A stretch of DNA of 64,000 nucleotides from Stenotrophomonas panacihumi (GCF_001431645.1 NZ_LLXU01000095.1:41656-105655); one strand, 5' to 3'; shown: positions 1 to 9,198, numbered from the stretch's first letter. The notes: a model not told the origin generated them from the sequence alone. Numbers and translations are program-made.

Positions 1-2301
1 TACCAGCGTCCGCGCGAAGCCATCGTCGGCCAGCCGATCGAACTGCTCAACCCGGACCTGCCGCGCGACCACCTCGACCCGGTGTGGGAAACGCTCAAGC
101 GCGGCGAGACCTACGTCATCGAAGTCACCAACATGCGCGGCGACGGCAGCCGCTTCCCGGTGGAGGTGCACTCGGCCGGCTTCCAGCTCGACGGCAAGCC
201 GTGCATCGTGGCGGTGGCGCGCGACCTCAGCGGCCGCTGGCAGGCCGAATCGCGCTACCGCCTGCTGATGGAATCCATCGACAAGGGCGTGGTGCTGTTC
301 GACCACGACCGCCGCATCGTCTCGGCCAACCCGGCCGCGCACCGCATCCTCGGCGTGGCCGGCAACGAATCGCTGGGCGACCTGCTGCAGCCGGACGACT
401 GGGTCATCGTCGACCAGCACGGCCGCCACCTGCCGCGCGAGCAGTGGCCGATGAGCCGCGCCTTCGCCGAAGGCCAGATCATCGCCAGCACCACGATGGG
501 CCTGTACCACCGGCCGAAGGGGCGGATGACCTGGATCTCGGTCACCTCGGTGCCGGTGTTCTCCACCGGCCGCGACCAGCCCGACCACGCCTTCGCGCTG
601 TTCTCCGACATCACCGAACTCAAGCGCGACAGCGCGATCTTCGACCGCGCGCAATCGCTGGCGCACATCGGCGGCTGGGAGTGGAACCGCAGCCAGCAAC
701 GCCTGTACCTCACCGAGGAGTCGCTGCGCATCCTCGGCCAGCCGGACGCCCCGCAGACCATGACCCAGCTGCTGGCCTGCCTGCGCGGCAACGACCAGGC
801 GCGGCTGGAGGCGGCGCTGATCGACGCGGTCGCGCGCCAGTCCGGCTTCGAGCTGGAGCTGCAGGGCCAGCGCGGCGACGGGCACTCGTTCTGGGTGCGG
901 ATGATCGGCGAGGTGGAAAGCGGCGACCTGGCCTCCACGCGCATCGCCGGCACCCTGCAGGACATCACCGAGCGCAAGCAGACCGAGGAGACGCTGCGCA
1001 TCCAGGCGCGCACCGACCCGCTCACCGGCATCATGAACCGCGACGCGGCGCTGAGCGATCTCGCCGCGCGGCTGTCCAACCCCACGCATGCCAAGGTCGC
1101 GGTGCTCTACATCGACCTGGACCGCTTCAAGACCATCAACGACGTGCTCGGCCACAACGCCGGCGACGAACTGCTGATCGAGGCGACTCAGCGCATCTCC
1201 CGCGCGGTGGGCACCGAAGGGTTGATCGCGCGCTTCGGCGGCGACGAGTTCCTGGTGGTGTGCGATACCCGCGACCTGGCCGACCAGCCAGAGCGGCTGG
1301 CGCAGGCGATCACCGAGGCGTTCATCCCGCCCTTCCGCTTCGGCAAGGACGAGTTCTCCGTCACCGCCAGCATCGGCATCGCGCGCGCCCCGCAGGACGG
1401 CACGCGCCCGCAGCAGCTGATCCAGAACGCGGACATGGCGATGTACGACTGCAAGCGCCGCACCCGCAACGGCTGGCAGGCCTTCAGCGCGGACCTGGCG
1501 CGCGCGCAGCAGGACCGGCTGCAGATCGAATCGCAGCTGCGCCGCGCCGCCGACCACGAGGAGTTCCGCCTGGTCTACCAGCCGCAGGTGGACCTGCGGC
1601 ACGGCCGCGTGGTGGCAGCCGAAGCGCTGATCCGCTGGCAGAACCACCAGCTGGGCGAGCTGCGTCCGGACCTGTTCATCAGCCACGCCGAAAGCACCGG
1701 CGACATCGTGCGGATCGGCCGCTGGGTGATGCACGAAGCCTGCCGGCAGGTGCGCGAGTGGATGGACCAGGGCCTGGGCGTGGTACGCGTGGCGATCAAC
1801 GTCTCCTACCGCCAGTTCGTCGGCGAGGACCTGGCCGAGCAGGTGCGCGAGGCGCTGGCCGAATTCGACCTGCCCGGCTCGGCGCTGGAACTGGAGTTCA
1901 CCGAGCGGGTGCTGATCGAGGACGCGCCCTCCACGCTGCAGACTTTCGCCGACCTGCGCGACATGGGCGTGGTACTGACCATCGACGATTTCGGCGAGGG
2001 CTACAGCGCGTTGAACTACCTGCGCCGGCTGCCGATCCACGGGCTCAAGCTGAGCCAGCTGTTCGTGGAAGGCGTGCCGGGCAACCGCTCGGACGTGGCG
2101 GTGTGTGAGGCGGTGTGCGGCATCGCGCGCAGCCTGGGGCTGGGGCTGGTGGCCGAGGGCGTGGAATCGGAGGCGCAGCGGCAGTTCCTGCTCAAGCTGG
2201 GCGTGCCGGTGGGCCAGGGGTTCCTGTTCGCGCCCGGGCTGCCGCCGGACGAATTCGCGCGCCGGCTGGAAGAACTGCAGCTGCCCCAGCTCACGCCTTG
2301 A
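1..2301 (+). CDS. PAS-PAS-PAS-GGDEF-EAL protein (5' end outside window)
   Basis: A cyclic-di-GMP turnover protein whose start lies upstream of base 1. The frame is open from base 1, with the tail of a first PAS domain before the first Met at 82. Two further PAS modules follow (roughly bases 250-620 and 640-980, each ending in a D-I-T-E junction). Next is a GGDEF domain with an intact GGDEF signature near base 1240, then an EAL domain starting near 1600 with E-A-L, the N of A-I-N-V, D-D-F-G-E-G and A-E-G-V-E all present. Both catalytic halves look usable by motif, so it could make and/or degrade c-di-GMP; the direction cannot be told from sequence. No transmembrane segment is seen in the visible part. 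The PAS modules suggest a sensed ligand or redox signal, which is not identifiable. Confidence 0.93.
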   Translation, partial: YQRPREAIVGQPIELLNPDLPRDHLDPVWETLKRGETYVIEVTNMRGDGSRFPVEVHSAGFQLDGKPCIVAVARDLSGRWQAESRYRLLMESIDKGVVLFDHDRRIVSANPAAHRILGVAGNESLGDLLQPDDWVIVDQHGRHLPREQWPMSRAFAEGQIIASTTMGLYHRPKGRMTWISVTSVPVFSTGRDQPDHAFALFSDITELKRDSAIFDRAQSLAHIGGWEWNRSQQRLYLTEESLRILGQPDAPQTMTQLLACLRGNDQARLEAALIDAVARQSGFELELQGQRGDGHSFWVRMIGEVESGDLASTRIAGTLQDITERKQTEETLRIQARTDPLTGIMNRDAALSDLAARLSNPTHAKVAVLYIDLDRFKTINDVLGHNAGDELLIEATQRISRAVGTEGLIARFGGDEFLVVCDTRDLADQPERLAQAITEAFIPPFRFGKDEFSVTASIGIARAPQDGTRPQQLIQNADMAMYDCKRRTRNGWQAFSADLARAQQDRLQIESQLRRAADHEEFRLVYQPQVDLRHGRVVAAEALIRWQNHQLGELRPDLFISHAESTGDIVRIGRWVMHEACRQVREWMDQGLGVVRVAINVSYRQFVGEDLAEQVREALAEFDLPGSALELEFTERVLIEDAPSTLQTFADLRDMGVVLTIDDFGEGYSALNYLRRLPIHGLKLSQLFVEGVPGNRSDVAVCEAVCGIARSLGLGLVAEGVESEAQRQFLLKLGVPVGQGFLFAPGLPPDEFARRLEELQLPQLTP

Positions 2302-2373
2302 CGCCGCGCAGCACGGGCCCGGCGGGGCTTGGGCTAGAATCGCGCTTCTTTGTTTCCGGACTTTCCTCTCCTC

Positions 2374-3144
2374 ATGCAGCCTGAATCCGTACGCGCGATC
2401 GTCACCGGCGGCGTCTCCGGCCTGGGCCTGTCCGTGGCCGCGCGCCTCGTGGCCGAGGGTGGCCGCGTGGCGCTGTTCGATGTCAACGACGACAAGGCCG
2501 CCGCCGGCGTGGCGCAGCTGGGCGAAGCCAACGCGCGCTATTTCCGCACCGATGTCACCGACGAGGCGCAGGTCGCCGCGAACGTGGCCGAGGCGGCCGC
2601 GTTCCTCGGCGGCCTCAACACGCTGGTCAACTGCGCCGGCATCCTCGGCGCCGGCCGCGTGCTCGGCAAGGAAGCGCCGATGCCGCTGGCGACCTTCCGC
2701 AATACCGTGCTGGTCAACCTGGTGGGCAGCTTCAACGTGGCCAAGGCCGCGGCGGACGTGATGCAGCACAACGCGGCCGGCGACGACGGCGAGCGCGGGG
2801 TGATCGTCAACACGGCGTCGGTGGCGGCCTATGAAGGCCAGGTCGGCCAGGCCGCCTACTCCGCCTCCAAGGGCGGCGTGGTCGGGATGACGCTGCCGAT
2901 GGCGCGCGAGTTGTCGCGGTTCGGCATCCGGGTGATGACGATCGCGCCGGGCATCTTCTGGACGCCGATGGTAGATGGCATGCCCGAGGCGGTGCAGCAG
3001 TCGCTGTCGGCCTCGATTCCGTTCCCGTCGCGGCTGGGCCAGCCGGACGAGTTCGCCGACACCGTGGCCTTCATCCTGCGCAACCGCTACCTCAACGGCG
3101 AGACGATCCGCCTGGATGGGGCGGTACGGCTGGCGGCAAAGTAA
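2374..3144 (+). CDS. SDR family oxidoreductase, 3-hydroxyacyl-CoA dehydrogenase type
   Basis: A classical short-chain dehydrogenase of 256 residues. It has the N-terminal nucleotide motif T-G-G-V-S-G-L-G, the N-C-A-G structural motif, the catalytic Ser in N-T-A-S and the Y-S-A-S-K active site. The overall pattern resembles the type II 3-hydroxyacyl-CoA dehydrogenase (HSD17B10-like) subgroup, which oxidises short-chain hydroxyacyl-CoA with NAD+. The start at 2374 (M-Q-P-E-S) is preferred over the Met at 2350 because the Rossmann strand begins directly after it. A TAGAAT hexamer at 2335-2340 could be a -10 element. The gene stands alone, with efpL 31 bp downstream. The substrate is an inference. 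Confidence 0.85.
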   Translation: MQPESVRAIVTGGVSGLGLSVAARLVAEGGRVALFDVNDDKAAAGVAQLGEANARYFRTDVTDEAQVAANVAEAAAFLGGLNTLVNCAGILGAGRVLGKEAPMPLATFRNTVLVNLVGSFNVAKAAADVMQHNAAGDDGERGVIVNTASVAAYEGQVGQAAYSASKGGVVGMTLPMARELSRFGIRVMTIAPGIFWTPMVDGMPEAVQQSLSASIPFPSRLGQPDEFADTVAFILRNRYLNGETIRLDGAVRLAAK

Positions 3145-3175
3145 CCCCTAGTTTCCACTCCAAGAATTTTTTGAC

Positions 3176-3742
3176 ATGAAAGCCAACGACATCAAGAAGG
3201 GCAACGTCGTCGAGTACAACAACGGCGTGTACCAGATCCGCGACATCGAGCGCAGTTCGCCGCAGGGTCGCGGCGGCAACGTGCGCTTCCGTTTCATCAT
3301 GTACAGCGTGCCGGGCGGCGCGAAGCTGGATGCCAGTTTCGATGCGGACGACAACCTGGTCGAGGTGGAGCTGCTGCGCCGCCAGGCGACGTTCTCCTAC
3401 AAGGATGGCGAGGCGTTCGTGTTCCTCGACGACGAGGATTACACGCCGTACACGCTGGACGCGGACGTGGTGGGCGACGATGCCGGCTACATCACCGACG
3501 GGCTGACCGGGTTGTACGTGCAGGTGATCGACGACCAGCCGGTGGCGGTGCAGATGCCGCAGCACGTGACGCTGGAAGTGGTCGATACGCCGCCGGAACT
3601 CAAGGGCGGCACGGCGACCAAGCGGCCCAAGCCGGCCAAGCTCAATACCGGCCTCGAAATCATGGTGCCGGAGTACATCACCAACGGGGAACGCATCCTG
3701 GTCAACACCACCACCGGCGAGTTCGGTGGGCGGGCGGATTGA
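3176..3742 (+). CDS. efpL: Elongation factor P-like protein EfpL (YeiP)
   Basis: A translation factor paralogous to EF-P, 188 residues with KOW, OB and C-terminal OB domains. The loop that carries the modified lysine in EF-P instead reads S-S-P-Q-G-R-G-G, with Arg32 at the tip, which is the hallmark of the YeiP/EfpL branch. The protein ends in the family-typical G-R-A-D. EfpL relieves ribosome stalling at proline and related motifs without needing EpmA modification. The gene is single and followed by a strong intrinsic terminator at 3770-3800. The paralogue call is confident because the loop and the whole C-terminal domain match the family. Confidence 0.93.
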   Translation: MKANDIKKGNVVEYNNGVYQIRDIERSSPQGRGGNVRFRFIMYSVPGGAKLDASFDADDNLVEVELLRRQATFSYKDGEAFVFLDDEDYTPYTLDADVVGDDAGYITDGLTGLYVQVIDDQPVAVQMPQHVTLEVVDTPPELKGGTATKRPKPAKLNTGLEIMVPEYITNGERILVNTTTGEFGGRAD

Positions 3743-3769
3743 TCTGGCCTGTTTTCCGTTTTGTTGTGA

Positions 3770-3800
3770 AGGGCGGCCTTTTGGGTCGCCCTTTTTGTTT
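3770..3800 (+). terminator. Intrinsic terminator of efpL
   Basis: A stem of AGGGCGGCC (3770-3778) and GGTCGCCCT (3784-3792) with a 5-nt loop is followed by TTTTGTTT. It lies 28 bp after the efpL stop, and the stem has one G-T wobble pair. Confidence 0.9.
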
Positions 3801-3888
3801 GCGCCTTTGGTTGGCCTTCGAGGTGGATCGGCTCGCCTTGATCGCGCGCGCTGACCCAATGGATCCTCTCGACCGGATGCCGCGTTGC

Positions 3889-5691
3889 TCACTCGTCCGC
3901 CAAACGCCGCAAACGCACCTGTATTTGCGCCAGGTTGGCGTCGATAACCTGCCAGGCTTCGCGTTGGGCCGGTGGCAGCGCTTCGCGCGCTTGCTGCCGT
4001 AATGCCGGCCAGCCTTCCGTCAGGCGCGCGTTGCGTTCGGCTAGCCGCGGGGCGAGTGCCTCGCGCTCGTCGGCCTGCGGCAATCCATAGCCGGGCACGC
4101 CCGCCAGCAATGACGCCGGCTGCGCCAGTGCGCCGGCGTCGGCCAGGAGGTCACGGACCTGCTCGCGCGCGTGGGCGGCTTCATCGTCATGCTCGCCGAG
4201 CCTGCGCTTGAGCCAGTCGCGTGCCTGCAGTTCCTGCCGTCGCTGGGCGGCTTGTTCCAGCAGCAGCAGCGCGGCTGTCGCGCGCAGGTCGGCGCGGTCT
4301 ATCCATGGCGTGCGAGTTTCCGGGGGCAGGTCCAGCCATTCGCGCGCGGACTTTGCCGGCAACGCCATGCCGCTGCGGGCGACCTGGAACATGGCCTCGT
4401 AGCGCGCCTGCGCGGAGGCAAAGTAGTAGCCCTGGCGCTCGGCCGTGGCGCGGTCGGCCTGCATCGTGGCGTCGGCCAGTCCCGCGTGTTCCAGCGCGGC
4501 CAGCAGGCCCTTGGGGGTGATGCCACGCCATCGCACTGCATCGCCGATCCGCGGGTCCGCGTCGCGCAGCAGCTTCCAGGTTTCGACCGCGCAGTTGTTG
4601 CTGATGAAGGCGTAACGCCCGTCGTAACTCCAGTGCTGCTGCGCGGCCTGCGCGAGGATGGCCTCGATGCCGGCGCGGTCCAGCGATAGCGGTATCGAGG
4701 CCAGGCCGCGCAGTTCGACCTGCGTGTAGTCGTCGATCACCTGCTCCAGCGGCAGCACGAACAGGCGCGAGGGGTAGCCGCCGGTCAGCCCGCGCCAGCT
4801 GGAGAGTTGCACGTCGTCGACGAAGGCGCGGAACGAAAGCACGCGGTGCCAGGCGAGGTCGAGGCGGCAATCCGGGCCCGGCGCGCGGCCGGGGGCGCAG
4901 ATCACCAGCCGCAGCATGGCGTGGCCCCAGCGGCTCATCGGGGCGTCGTTGCCTTCGGCGAACAGGTAGTCGATGGCGTAGACGCGGGAAGGATCCAGCG
5001 ACAGCCAGCCGAGCTGTCCGTCGCCGCCCTCCCCCTGCAACAACGGCAACGTCGCATCGCATGCCGTGCGCGGGGTCGGCGCCGCGCCGAGGCGCGCCTG
5101 GAACCACTTCGCCAGCGCGGGGCGACGGCAGGCGTAGTCGGCGTCGAGGACGTAGTGCTCGAGGTTCACCGCCACGAATTCGCGTGGGTCGGTCAGTTCG
5201 TAGGGGTCCGGGCTGCGGTCGCGCATGGCGTTGGCGCCACGCCCGGGCCATGCGCGGCGACGCGGCCAGCCGGCGAGATCGCGTAACCGGGCATCGCGCG
5301 ACAGGCCGCCTTGCGGACCGCGATCGAGGACGTGCGCCAGCTCATGGATCAGCGTCGACAACGCCAGCCGCGCGGCCGGGTCGTGGTCCGGGTCGACCGG
5401 CGCGCTCGCCCACGCCGCCAGCAAGCGGCGGTCGATGCGGATCTGCGTACCGAACGTGCGTCCGCCCACGTGCGCCGGCAGGTCGTCGCGCGGCAGGAGG
5501 ATCAGGTCGGCCGGCAGCGCCTGTGCCCATGCGTCAGGCAGCCGCGTGCGCGCGGCATCGAGCAGCCGCGCCGCGGCGAGATCGTCTTCGGATGCGCCGG
5601 CCGCGAAGGCCGGCATCGCCAGCGCCAGCCAGGCCATGCCCAGCCAGCGCCATGGACGGCGTGCGCGCGGCGCCCGGCCGCGCGGGATCAC
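3889..5691 (-). CDS. DUF4105 (Lnb N-terminal-like) protein with HELAH metallopeptidase motif
   Basis: A 600-residue exported protein. A signal peptide is visible in the first 31 residues (hydrophobic W-L-A-L-A-M-P, cleavage after A-F-A). An H-E-L-A-H zinc-peptidase motif sits at residues 116-120, within an N-terminal half typical of gluzincin-like enzymes. The centre (about residues 230-420) carries the DUF4105 signature, including R-W-G-H and F-I-S-N-N-C, where the His and Cys suggest a papain-like/NlpC-like fold. The C-terminal 150 residues are helical and charged. It is translationally coupled to the upstream small DUF2388 gene (4-bp overlap). It is probably a periplasmic or outer-membrane hydrolase; substrate and activity are unknown. 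Confidence 0.8.
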   Translation of the reverse strand: MIPRGRAPRARRPWRWLGMAWLALAMPAFAAGASEDDLAAARLLDAARTRLPDAWAQALPADLILLPRDDLPAHVGGRTFGTQIRIDRRLLAAWASAPVDPDHDPAARLALSTLIHELAHVLDRGPQGGLSRDARLRDLAGWPRRRAWPGRGANAMRDRSPDPYELTDPREFVAVNLEHYVLDADYACRRPALAKWFQARLGAAPTPRTACDATLPLLQGEGGDGQLGWLSLDPSRVYAIDYLFAEGNDAPMSRWGHAMLRLVICAPGRAPGPDCRLDLAWHRVLSFRAFVDDVQLSSWRGLTGGYPSRLFVLPLEQVIDDYTQVELRGLASIPLSLDRAGIEAILAQAAQQHWSYDGRYAFISNNCAVETWKLLRDADPRIGDAVRWRGITPKGLLAALEHAGLADATMQADRATAERQGYYFASAQARYEAMFQVARSGMALPAKSAREWLDLPPETRTPWIDRADLRATAALLLLEQAAQRRQELQARDWLKRRLGEHDDEAAHAREQVRDLLADAGALAQPASLLAGVPGYGLPQADEREALAPRLAERNARLTEGWPALRQQAREALPPAQREAWQVIDANLAQIQVRLRRLADE

Positions 5692-5987
5692 AGGGCGAGC
5701 AGGCGCCGTGCCAGGGCCAGGTCGTCGGCCTGCACGGCGCCGGTGTCGCGCGCGCGCAGCTGGCGCAGCGCCGCTTCCAGGCGCGCGCTGCGCAGCTGGC
5801 CGTCGCTGGCGACGAAAGCCGCCGCGTCGTCGCGCGCGGCCAGCAACACCTTGTCATCGCCGGACGTGCTGCCCGAGGACGCCGAGGAACCGGCCGAGGA
5901 CGCACCGGCGGAAGTACCGGCAAAACTGCTGGCCAGCGCGGTCGCCGGCAGGATGAACAGGGCGCAGAGCAGAAGCGGACGGATCAT
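5688..5987 (-). CDS. DUF2388-like small exported protein
   Basis: Ninety-nine residues, starting at M-I-R-P-L-L-L-C, with a signal peptide ending near A-L-A-S. A Ser/Gly/Ala-rich linker is followed by a conserved core with A-A-R-D-D-A-A-A-F-V-A-S-D-G and a helical tail. This matches the DUF2388 pattern known from pseudomonads and xanthomonads, whose function is unknown. Its stop overlaps the start of the DUF4105 gene by 4 bp, so the two are co-translated and probably act together in the envelope. An upstream in-frame Met at 6041 is rejected because the signal peptide begins at 5987. Confidence 0.75.
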   Translation of the reverse strand: MIRPLLLCALFILPATALASSFAGTSAGASSAGSSASSGSTSGDDKVLLAARDDAAAFVASDGQLRSARLEAALRQLRARDTGAVQADDLALARRLLAL

Positions 5988-6055
5988 GGTGCGTAGCGAG
6001 GCGTGGGGATCGAAGGGCGCAAGCGTAACCGCACGACGCAAGGGCGTCGATGCGC

Positions 6056-7444
6056 TCAGGCGTCGAACAGCTTGCCGGGATTCAGCAGGCCCTTCGGGTC
6101 GAACACCTGCTTCACCCCGCGCATCAGGGCAATTTCCGCCGCGCTGCGCGTGCCTTCCAGGTACGGCTTCTTGACCAGGCCAATGCCGTGCTCGGCCGAG
6201 ATGCTGCCCTCGAATTCGGACAGCACCTGCGCCAGCAGCTTGGTGACGTGCTCGCAGGCGGTGATGAACTCGGCATCACCGTAGCCGTCAGGCTTGAGCA
6301 CGTTGATGTGCAGGTTGCCGTCGCCGATGTGGCCGAACCACACCACTTCGAAATCCGGGTAGGCCTCGCCCAGCAGCGCCTGCGTGCGCTCCAGGAACGC
6401 CGGCATCGCCGAGATGCGCACGGAGATGTCGTTCTTGTAGGGCTTGTAGCGGGCCACGGCCTCGGTGATGCCCTCGCGCAGGCGCCACAGCTGCTGGGCC
6501 TGGGCCTCGCTCTGGCTGATCACGCCATCCAGCACCCAGCCCTGCGTCATGCAGTCCTCGAAGGCCGCCAGCGCGGCGGCCTCCTGGGCATCGTCGCCGG
6601 CGGCGTATTCGGTGACGACGTAGAACGGGTAGACCTGGTCGAACGGCGCCTGCGCGCCGTGCGCCAGCACGTGGCCAAGCGCGCGGTCGGTGAAGAATTC
6701 GAACGCCTCCAGCCGCAGGCGCGCGCGGAAGGCGGAGAACACCTGCATCAGCACTTCGAACGAAGGCAGCGCCAGCAGCATGACGTTGGCCGGCGGCGGC
6801 GGTTCGGTGAGCCGCAGCGTGGCTTCCACCACGATGCCCAGGGTGCCCTCCGAGCCGACCAGCAGCTGGCGGAAGTCGTAGCCGCTGGAGTTCTTGACCA
6901 GGGCGCGGTTGAGATCCAGCACCTCGCCGGCGCCGGTCACCACCTTCAGCCCGGCGATCCACTCGCGCGTGTTGCCGTAGCGGATCACCCGGATGCCGCC
7001 GGCATTGGTGGCGATGTTGCCGCCGATCGAGCACGAGCCGCGCGCGGCGAAATCCACCGGGTAGATCAGCCCCTGCTCCAGCGCGGCGTTGTGCACGGCT
7101 TCCAGCACCATGCCGGCCTGCACGGTGAGCGTGCGGTCCACGGCGTTGAAGTCGAGCACCTGGTTCATGCGCTCCAGGCTCAGCACCAGTTCGCCGTTCG
7201 CCGCGACCGCGCCGCCGGACAGGCCGGTGCGCCCGCCGGAGGGCACGACCGCCACGCCTTCGGCATTGGCCCACTGCACGACGGCCTGCACCTCGGCCAC
7301 CGAGGCCGGCAGCGCGATGGCCAGCGGCGCGGGCGTCCAGCGCCGGGTCCAGTCGCGGCCGTAGTGTTCCAGGTCGGCGGGGTCGGTCTTCAGGCGCAGG
7401 CCGTGGACGGCGCGTTCCAGCGAGGCGATGCGGGGGTCGGTCAT
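6056..7444 (-). CDS. FAD-linked D-2-hydroxyacid dehydrogenase, probably D-2-hydroxyglutarate dehydrogenase
   Basis: A 462-residue flavoprotein of the VAO/PCMH family. The FAD-binding part has P-S-G-G-R-T-G-L-S-G-G and G-G-N-I-A-T-N-A-G-G. The C-terminal FAD-oxidase part has the metal/substrate motif H-I-G-D-G-N-L-H and the closing S-A-E-H-G-I-G. The start at M-T-D-P-R-I is chosen because upstream in-frame residues look non-coding. It is divergent from serA. In pseudomonads a D-2-hydroxyglutarate dehydrogenase sits beside serA and recycles the D-2-hydroxyglutarate made when SerA reduces 2-oxoglutarate. That neighbour argues for the same role here, passing electrons to an ETF or quinone. A D-lactate dehydrogenase is the alternative. 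Confidence 0.85.
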   Translation of the reverse strand: MTDPRIASLERAVHGLRLKTDPADLEHYGRDWTRRWTPAPLAIALPASVAEVQAVVQWANAEGVAVVPSGGRTGLSGGAVAANGELVLSLERMNQVLDFNAVDRTLTVQAGMVLEAVHNAALEQGLIYPVDFAARGSCSIGGNIATNAGGIRVIRYGNTREWIAGLKVVTGAGEVLDLNRALVKNSSGYDFRQLLVGSEGTLGIVVEATLRLTEPPPPANVMLLALPSFEVLMQVFSAFRARLRLEAFEFFTDRALGHVLAHGAQAPFDQVYPFYVVTEYAAGDDAQEAAALAAFEDCMTQGWVLDGVISQSEAQAQQLWRLREGITEAVARYKPYKNDISVRISAMPAFLERTQALLGEAYPDFEVVWFGHIGDGNLHINVLKPDGYGDAEFITACEHVTKLLAQVLSEFEGSISAEHGIGLVKKPYLEGTRSAAEIALMRGVKQVFDPKGLLNPGKLFDA

Positions 7445-7634
7445 CGTCGATGCGGCAAGGAAAGAAAGCGTGACAGCCTGCCAGCGCGGCGCGATGGCGT
7501 CCAGCCGCATGCACGCGCGTGCTTCGATACAGCTGAAACCATTGCGCGACAAGGGCTTGCACGATGTGGCGGCGCACCAAAAAGGGCCGCGCTCTGGCAT
7601 AGTGACCGCCCGCACCAAGCCAGCCTCCGTTGCC

Positions 7635-8876
7635 ATGTCGCCGAAGAAGACGTCGTTCCCCAAGCAGGACATCCGCGTGTTGTTGCTCGAAGGCGTCAGC
7701 CAGACCGCGGTGGACACGTTCCGCGCGGCGGGCTATTCGCAGATCGAGGTGCACGCCAAGTCGCTGCCGGAGGACGAGCTGAAGGCCCGCATCGCCGAGG
7801 CGCACATCGTCGGCATCCGTTCGCGCACCCACCTCACCGCCGAGGTGCTGGCCGAGGCCAAGCGGCTGATCGCCATCGGCTGCTTCTGCATCGGCACCAA
7901 CCAGGTCGACCTGGACGCGGCCGAACTGGCCGGCATCCCGGTGTTCAACGCGCCCTACTCCAACACCCGCAGCGTGGCCGAGCTGGTGATCGCCGAGGCG
8001 ATCCTGCTGCTGCGCGGCATCCCGCAGAAGAACGCCGAATGCCACCGCGGCGGCTGGTCCAAGAGCGCGTCCGGCAGCCACGAGACCCGTGGCAAGACGC
8101 TGGGCATCATCGGCTACGGCCACATCGGTACCCAGGTCGGCGTGCTGGCCGAGGCGCTGGGCATGCAGGTGCTCTTCCACGACATCGAAACCAAGCTCTC
8201 GCTGGGCAACGCGCGCCCGGCCACCGACCTGGACGACCTGCTCGCCCATTCGGACGTGGTCACGCTGCACGTGCCGGAGCTGGCCTCCACGAAGAACATG
8301 TTCGGCGCCGCGCAGATCGCGAAGATGAAGCGTGGCGCGCACCTCATCAATGCCTCGCGCGGCACCGTCGTCGATATCGAAGCGCTGGACGCGGCCCTGC
8401 GCGAAGGCCACCTGGGTGGCGCGGCGGTGGACGTGTTCCCGGTGGAGCCCAAGGGCAACGGCGATGCCTTCGTCTCGCCGCTGACCGCGCACGACAACGT
8501 GATCCTGACCCCGCACGTCGGCGGCAGCACGCTGGAGGCGCAGGACAACATCGGCATCGAGGTGGCGGCCAAGCTGGTGCGCTACAGCGACAACGGCAGC
8601 ACGCTGTCGGCGGTGAACTTCCCGGAAGTCACCCTGCCCGAGCACGCCGACAGCCTGCGGCTGCTGCACATCCACCGCAACGTGCCGGGCGTGCTGTCGC
8701 AGATCAACGAACTGTTCTCGCGCCACCACGTCAACATCGACGGCCAGTTCCTGCGCACCGATGCGAAGGTGGGCTACGTGGTGATCGACATCACCGCCGA
8801 CGAAGCGCAGGCGGCGGTCATCAAGGACGAGCTGGCGGCCATCCCGGGCACGCTGCGCACCCGCATCCTGTATTGA
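7635..8876 (+). CDS. serA: D-3-phosphoglycerate dehydrogenase
   Basis: The first committed step of serine synthesis, 3-phosphoglycerate to 3-phosphohydroxypyruvate with NAD+. It has 413 residues, the length of the E. coli-type enzyme. Visible parts are the substrate domain with R-S-R-T, the Rossmann motif G-I-I-G-Y-G-H-I-G, the catalytic region ending at H-V-G-G-S-T, and a C-terminal ACT domain beginning L-R-L-L-H-I-H-R-N-V-P-G that senses serine. The start M-S-P-K-K at 7635 is preferred to upstream in-frame starts that fall in the shared divergent promoter region. The neighbouring dehydrogenase on the opposite strand likely removes its by-product D-2-hydroxyglutarate. Confidence 0.95.
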   Translation: MSPKKTSFPKQDIRVLLLEGVSQTAVDTFRAAGYSQIEVHAKSLPEDELKARIAEAHIVGIRSRTHLTAEVLAEAKRLIAIGCFCIGTNQVDLDAAELAGIPVFNAPYSNTRSVAELVIAEAILLLRGIPQKNAECHRGGWSKSASGSHETRGKTLGIIGYGHIGTQVGVLAEALGMQVLFHDIETKLSLGNARPATDLDDLLAHSDVVTLHVPELASTKNMFGAAQIAKMKRGAHLINASRGTVVDIEALDAALREGHLGGAAVDVFPVEPKGNGDAFVSPLTAHDNVILTPHVGGSTLEAQDNIGIEVAAKLVRYSDNGSTLSAVNFPEVTLPEHADSLRLLHIHRNVPGVLSQINELFSRHHVNIDGQFLRTDAKVGYVVIDITADEAQAAVIKDELAAIPGTLRTRILY

Positions 8877-9060
8877 CCGTGCGGCTGGCGCGTTAGGATG
8901 TCTAAGGCTTCGGATCAAAGACTTAGGTAGCGAAATTTTCCCGGACCACCCTCTGTAAGCGCCTGATCCACCTAGTCGAGCTCGTAAGTTTTCCCGGATC
9001 TTGGGAGCCCTTCAGGGCAACGCGACATACAATCTGGACCGACCAGGCTTTTGTAGACAC
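8877..9060. other. Left edge of accessory patch, with repeated TTTTCCCGGA motifs
   Basis: No gene is seen. GC drops directly after the serA stop. AATTTTCCCGGACC occurs at 8934-8947 and a close copy, AGTTTTCCCGGATC, at about 8988-9001. The first matches a copy at 14108-14121 on the far side of the low-GC patch exactly. The end of this stretch looks like the leader of an IS3-type element. Confidence 0.5.
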
Positions 9061-9076
9061 CTAGGAGCCATACTTT

Positions 9077-9198
9077 ATGGCAATAACCGAGGTGCCCATG
9101 AGCAACAACAAGCAGTACACGGATGAGTTCCGCAGCGAGGCGGTGAAGCAGGTGCTCGAGCGTGGCTTCACGGTGGTGGACGTGGCCGCGCGGATCGG
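9077..9198 (+). pseudogene. IS3-family transposase orfA remnant
   Basis: Only the N-terminal helix-turn-helix of an orfA-like transposase survives. After an in-frame Met at 9077, the stretch from M-S-N-N-K-Q-Y-T-D-E-F-R to V-A-A-R-I-G is a normal IS3 orfA start. At about 9198 the homology stops at exactly the point where an unrelated inverted-repeat element (GGCTGCTTTCGGCCAGGAGCGG) begins. The frame continues open to 9463, but the residues after 9198 are antisense to another gene and not transposase. No orfB, DDE domain or right end is visible. Confidence 0.7.

Noticed and set aside
6050..8896. A 948-codon plus-strand frame over D2HGDH and serA
   Set aside because: It is a shadow; the real genes have conserved motifs in other frames.
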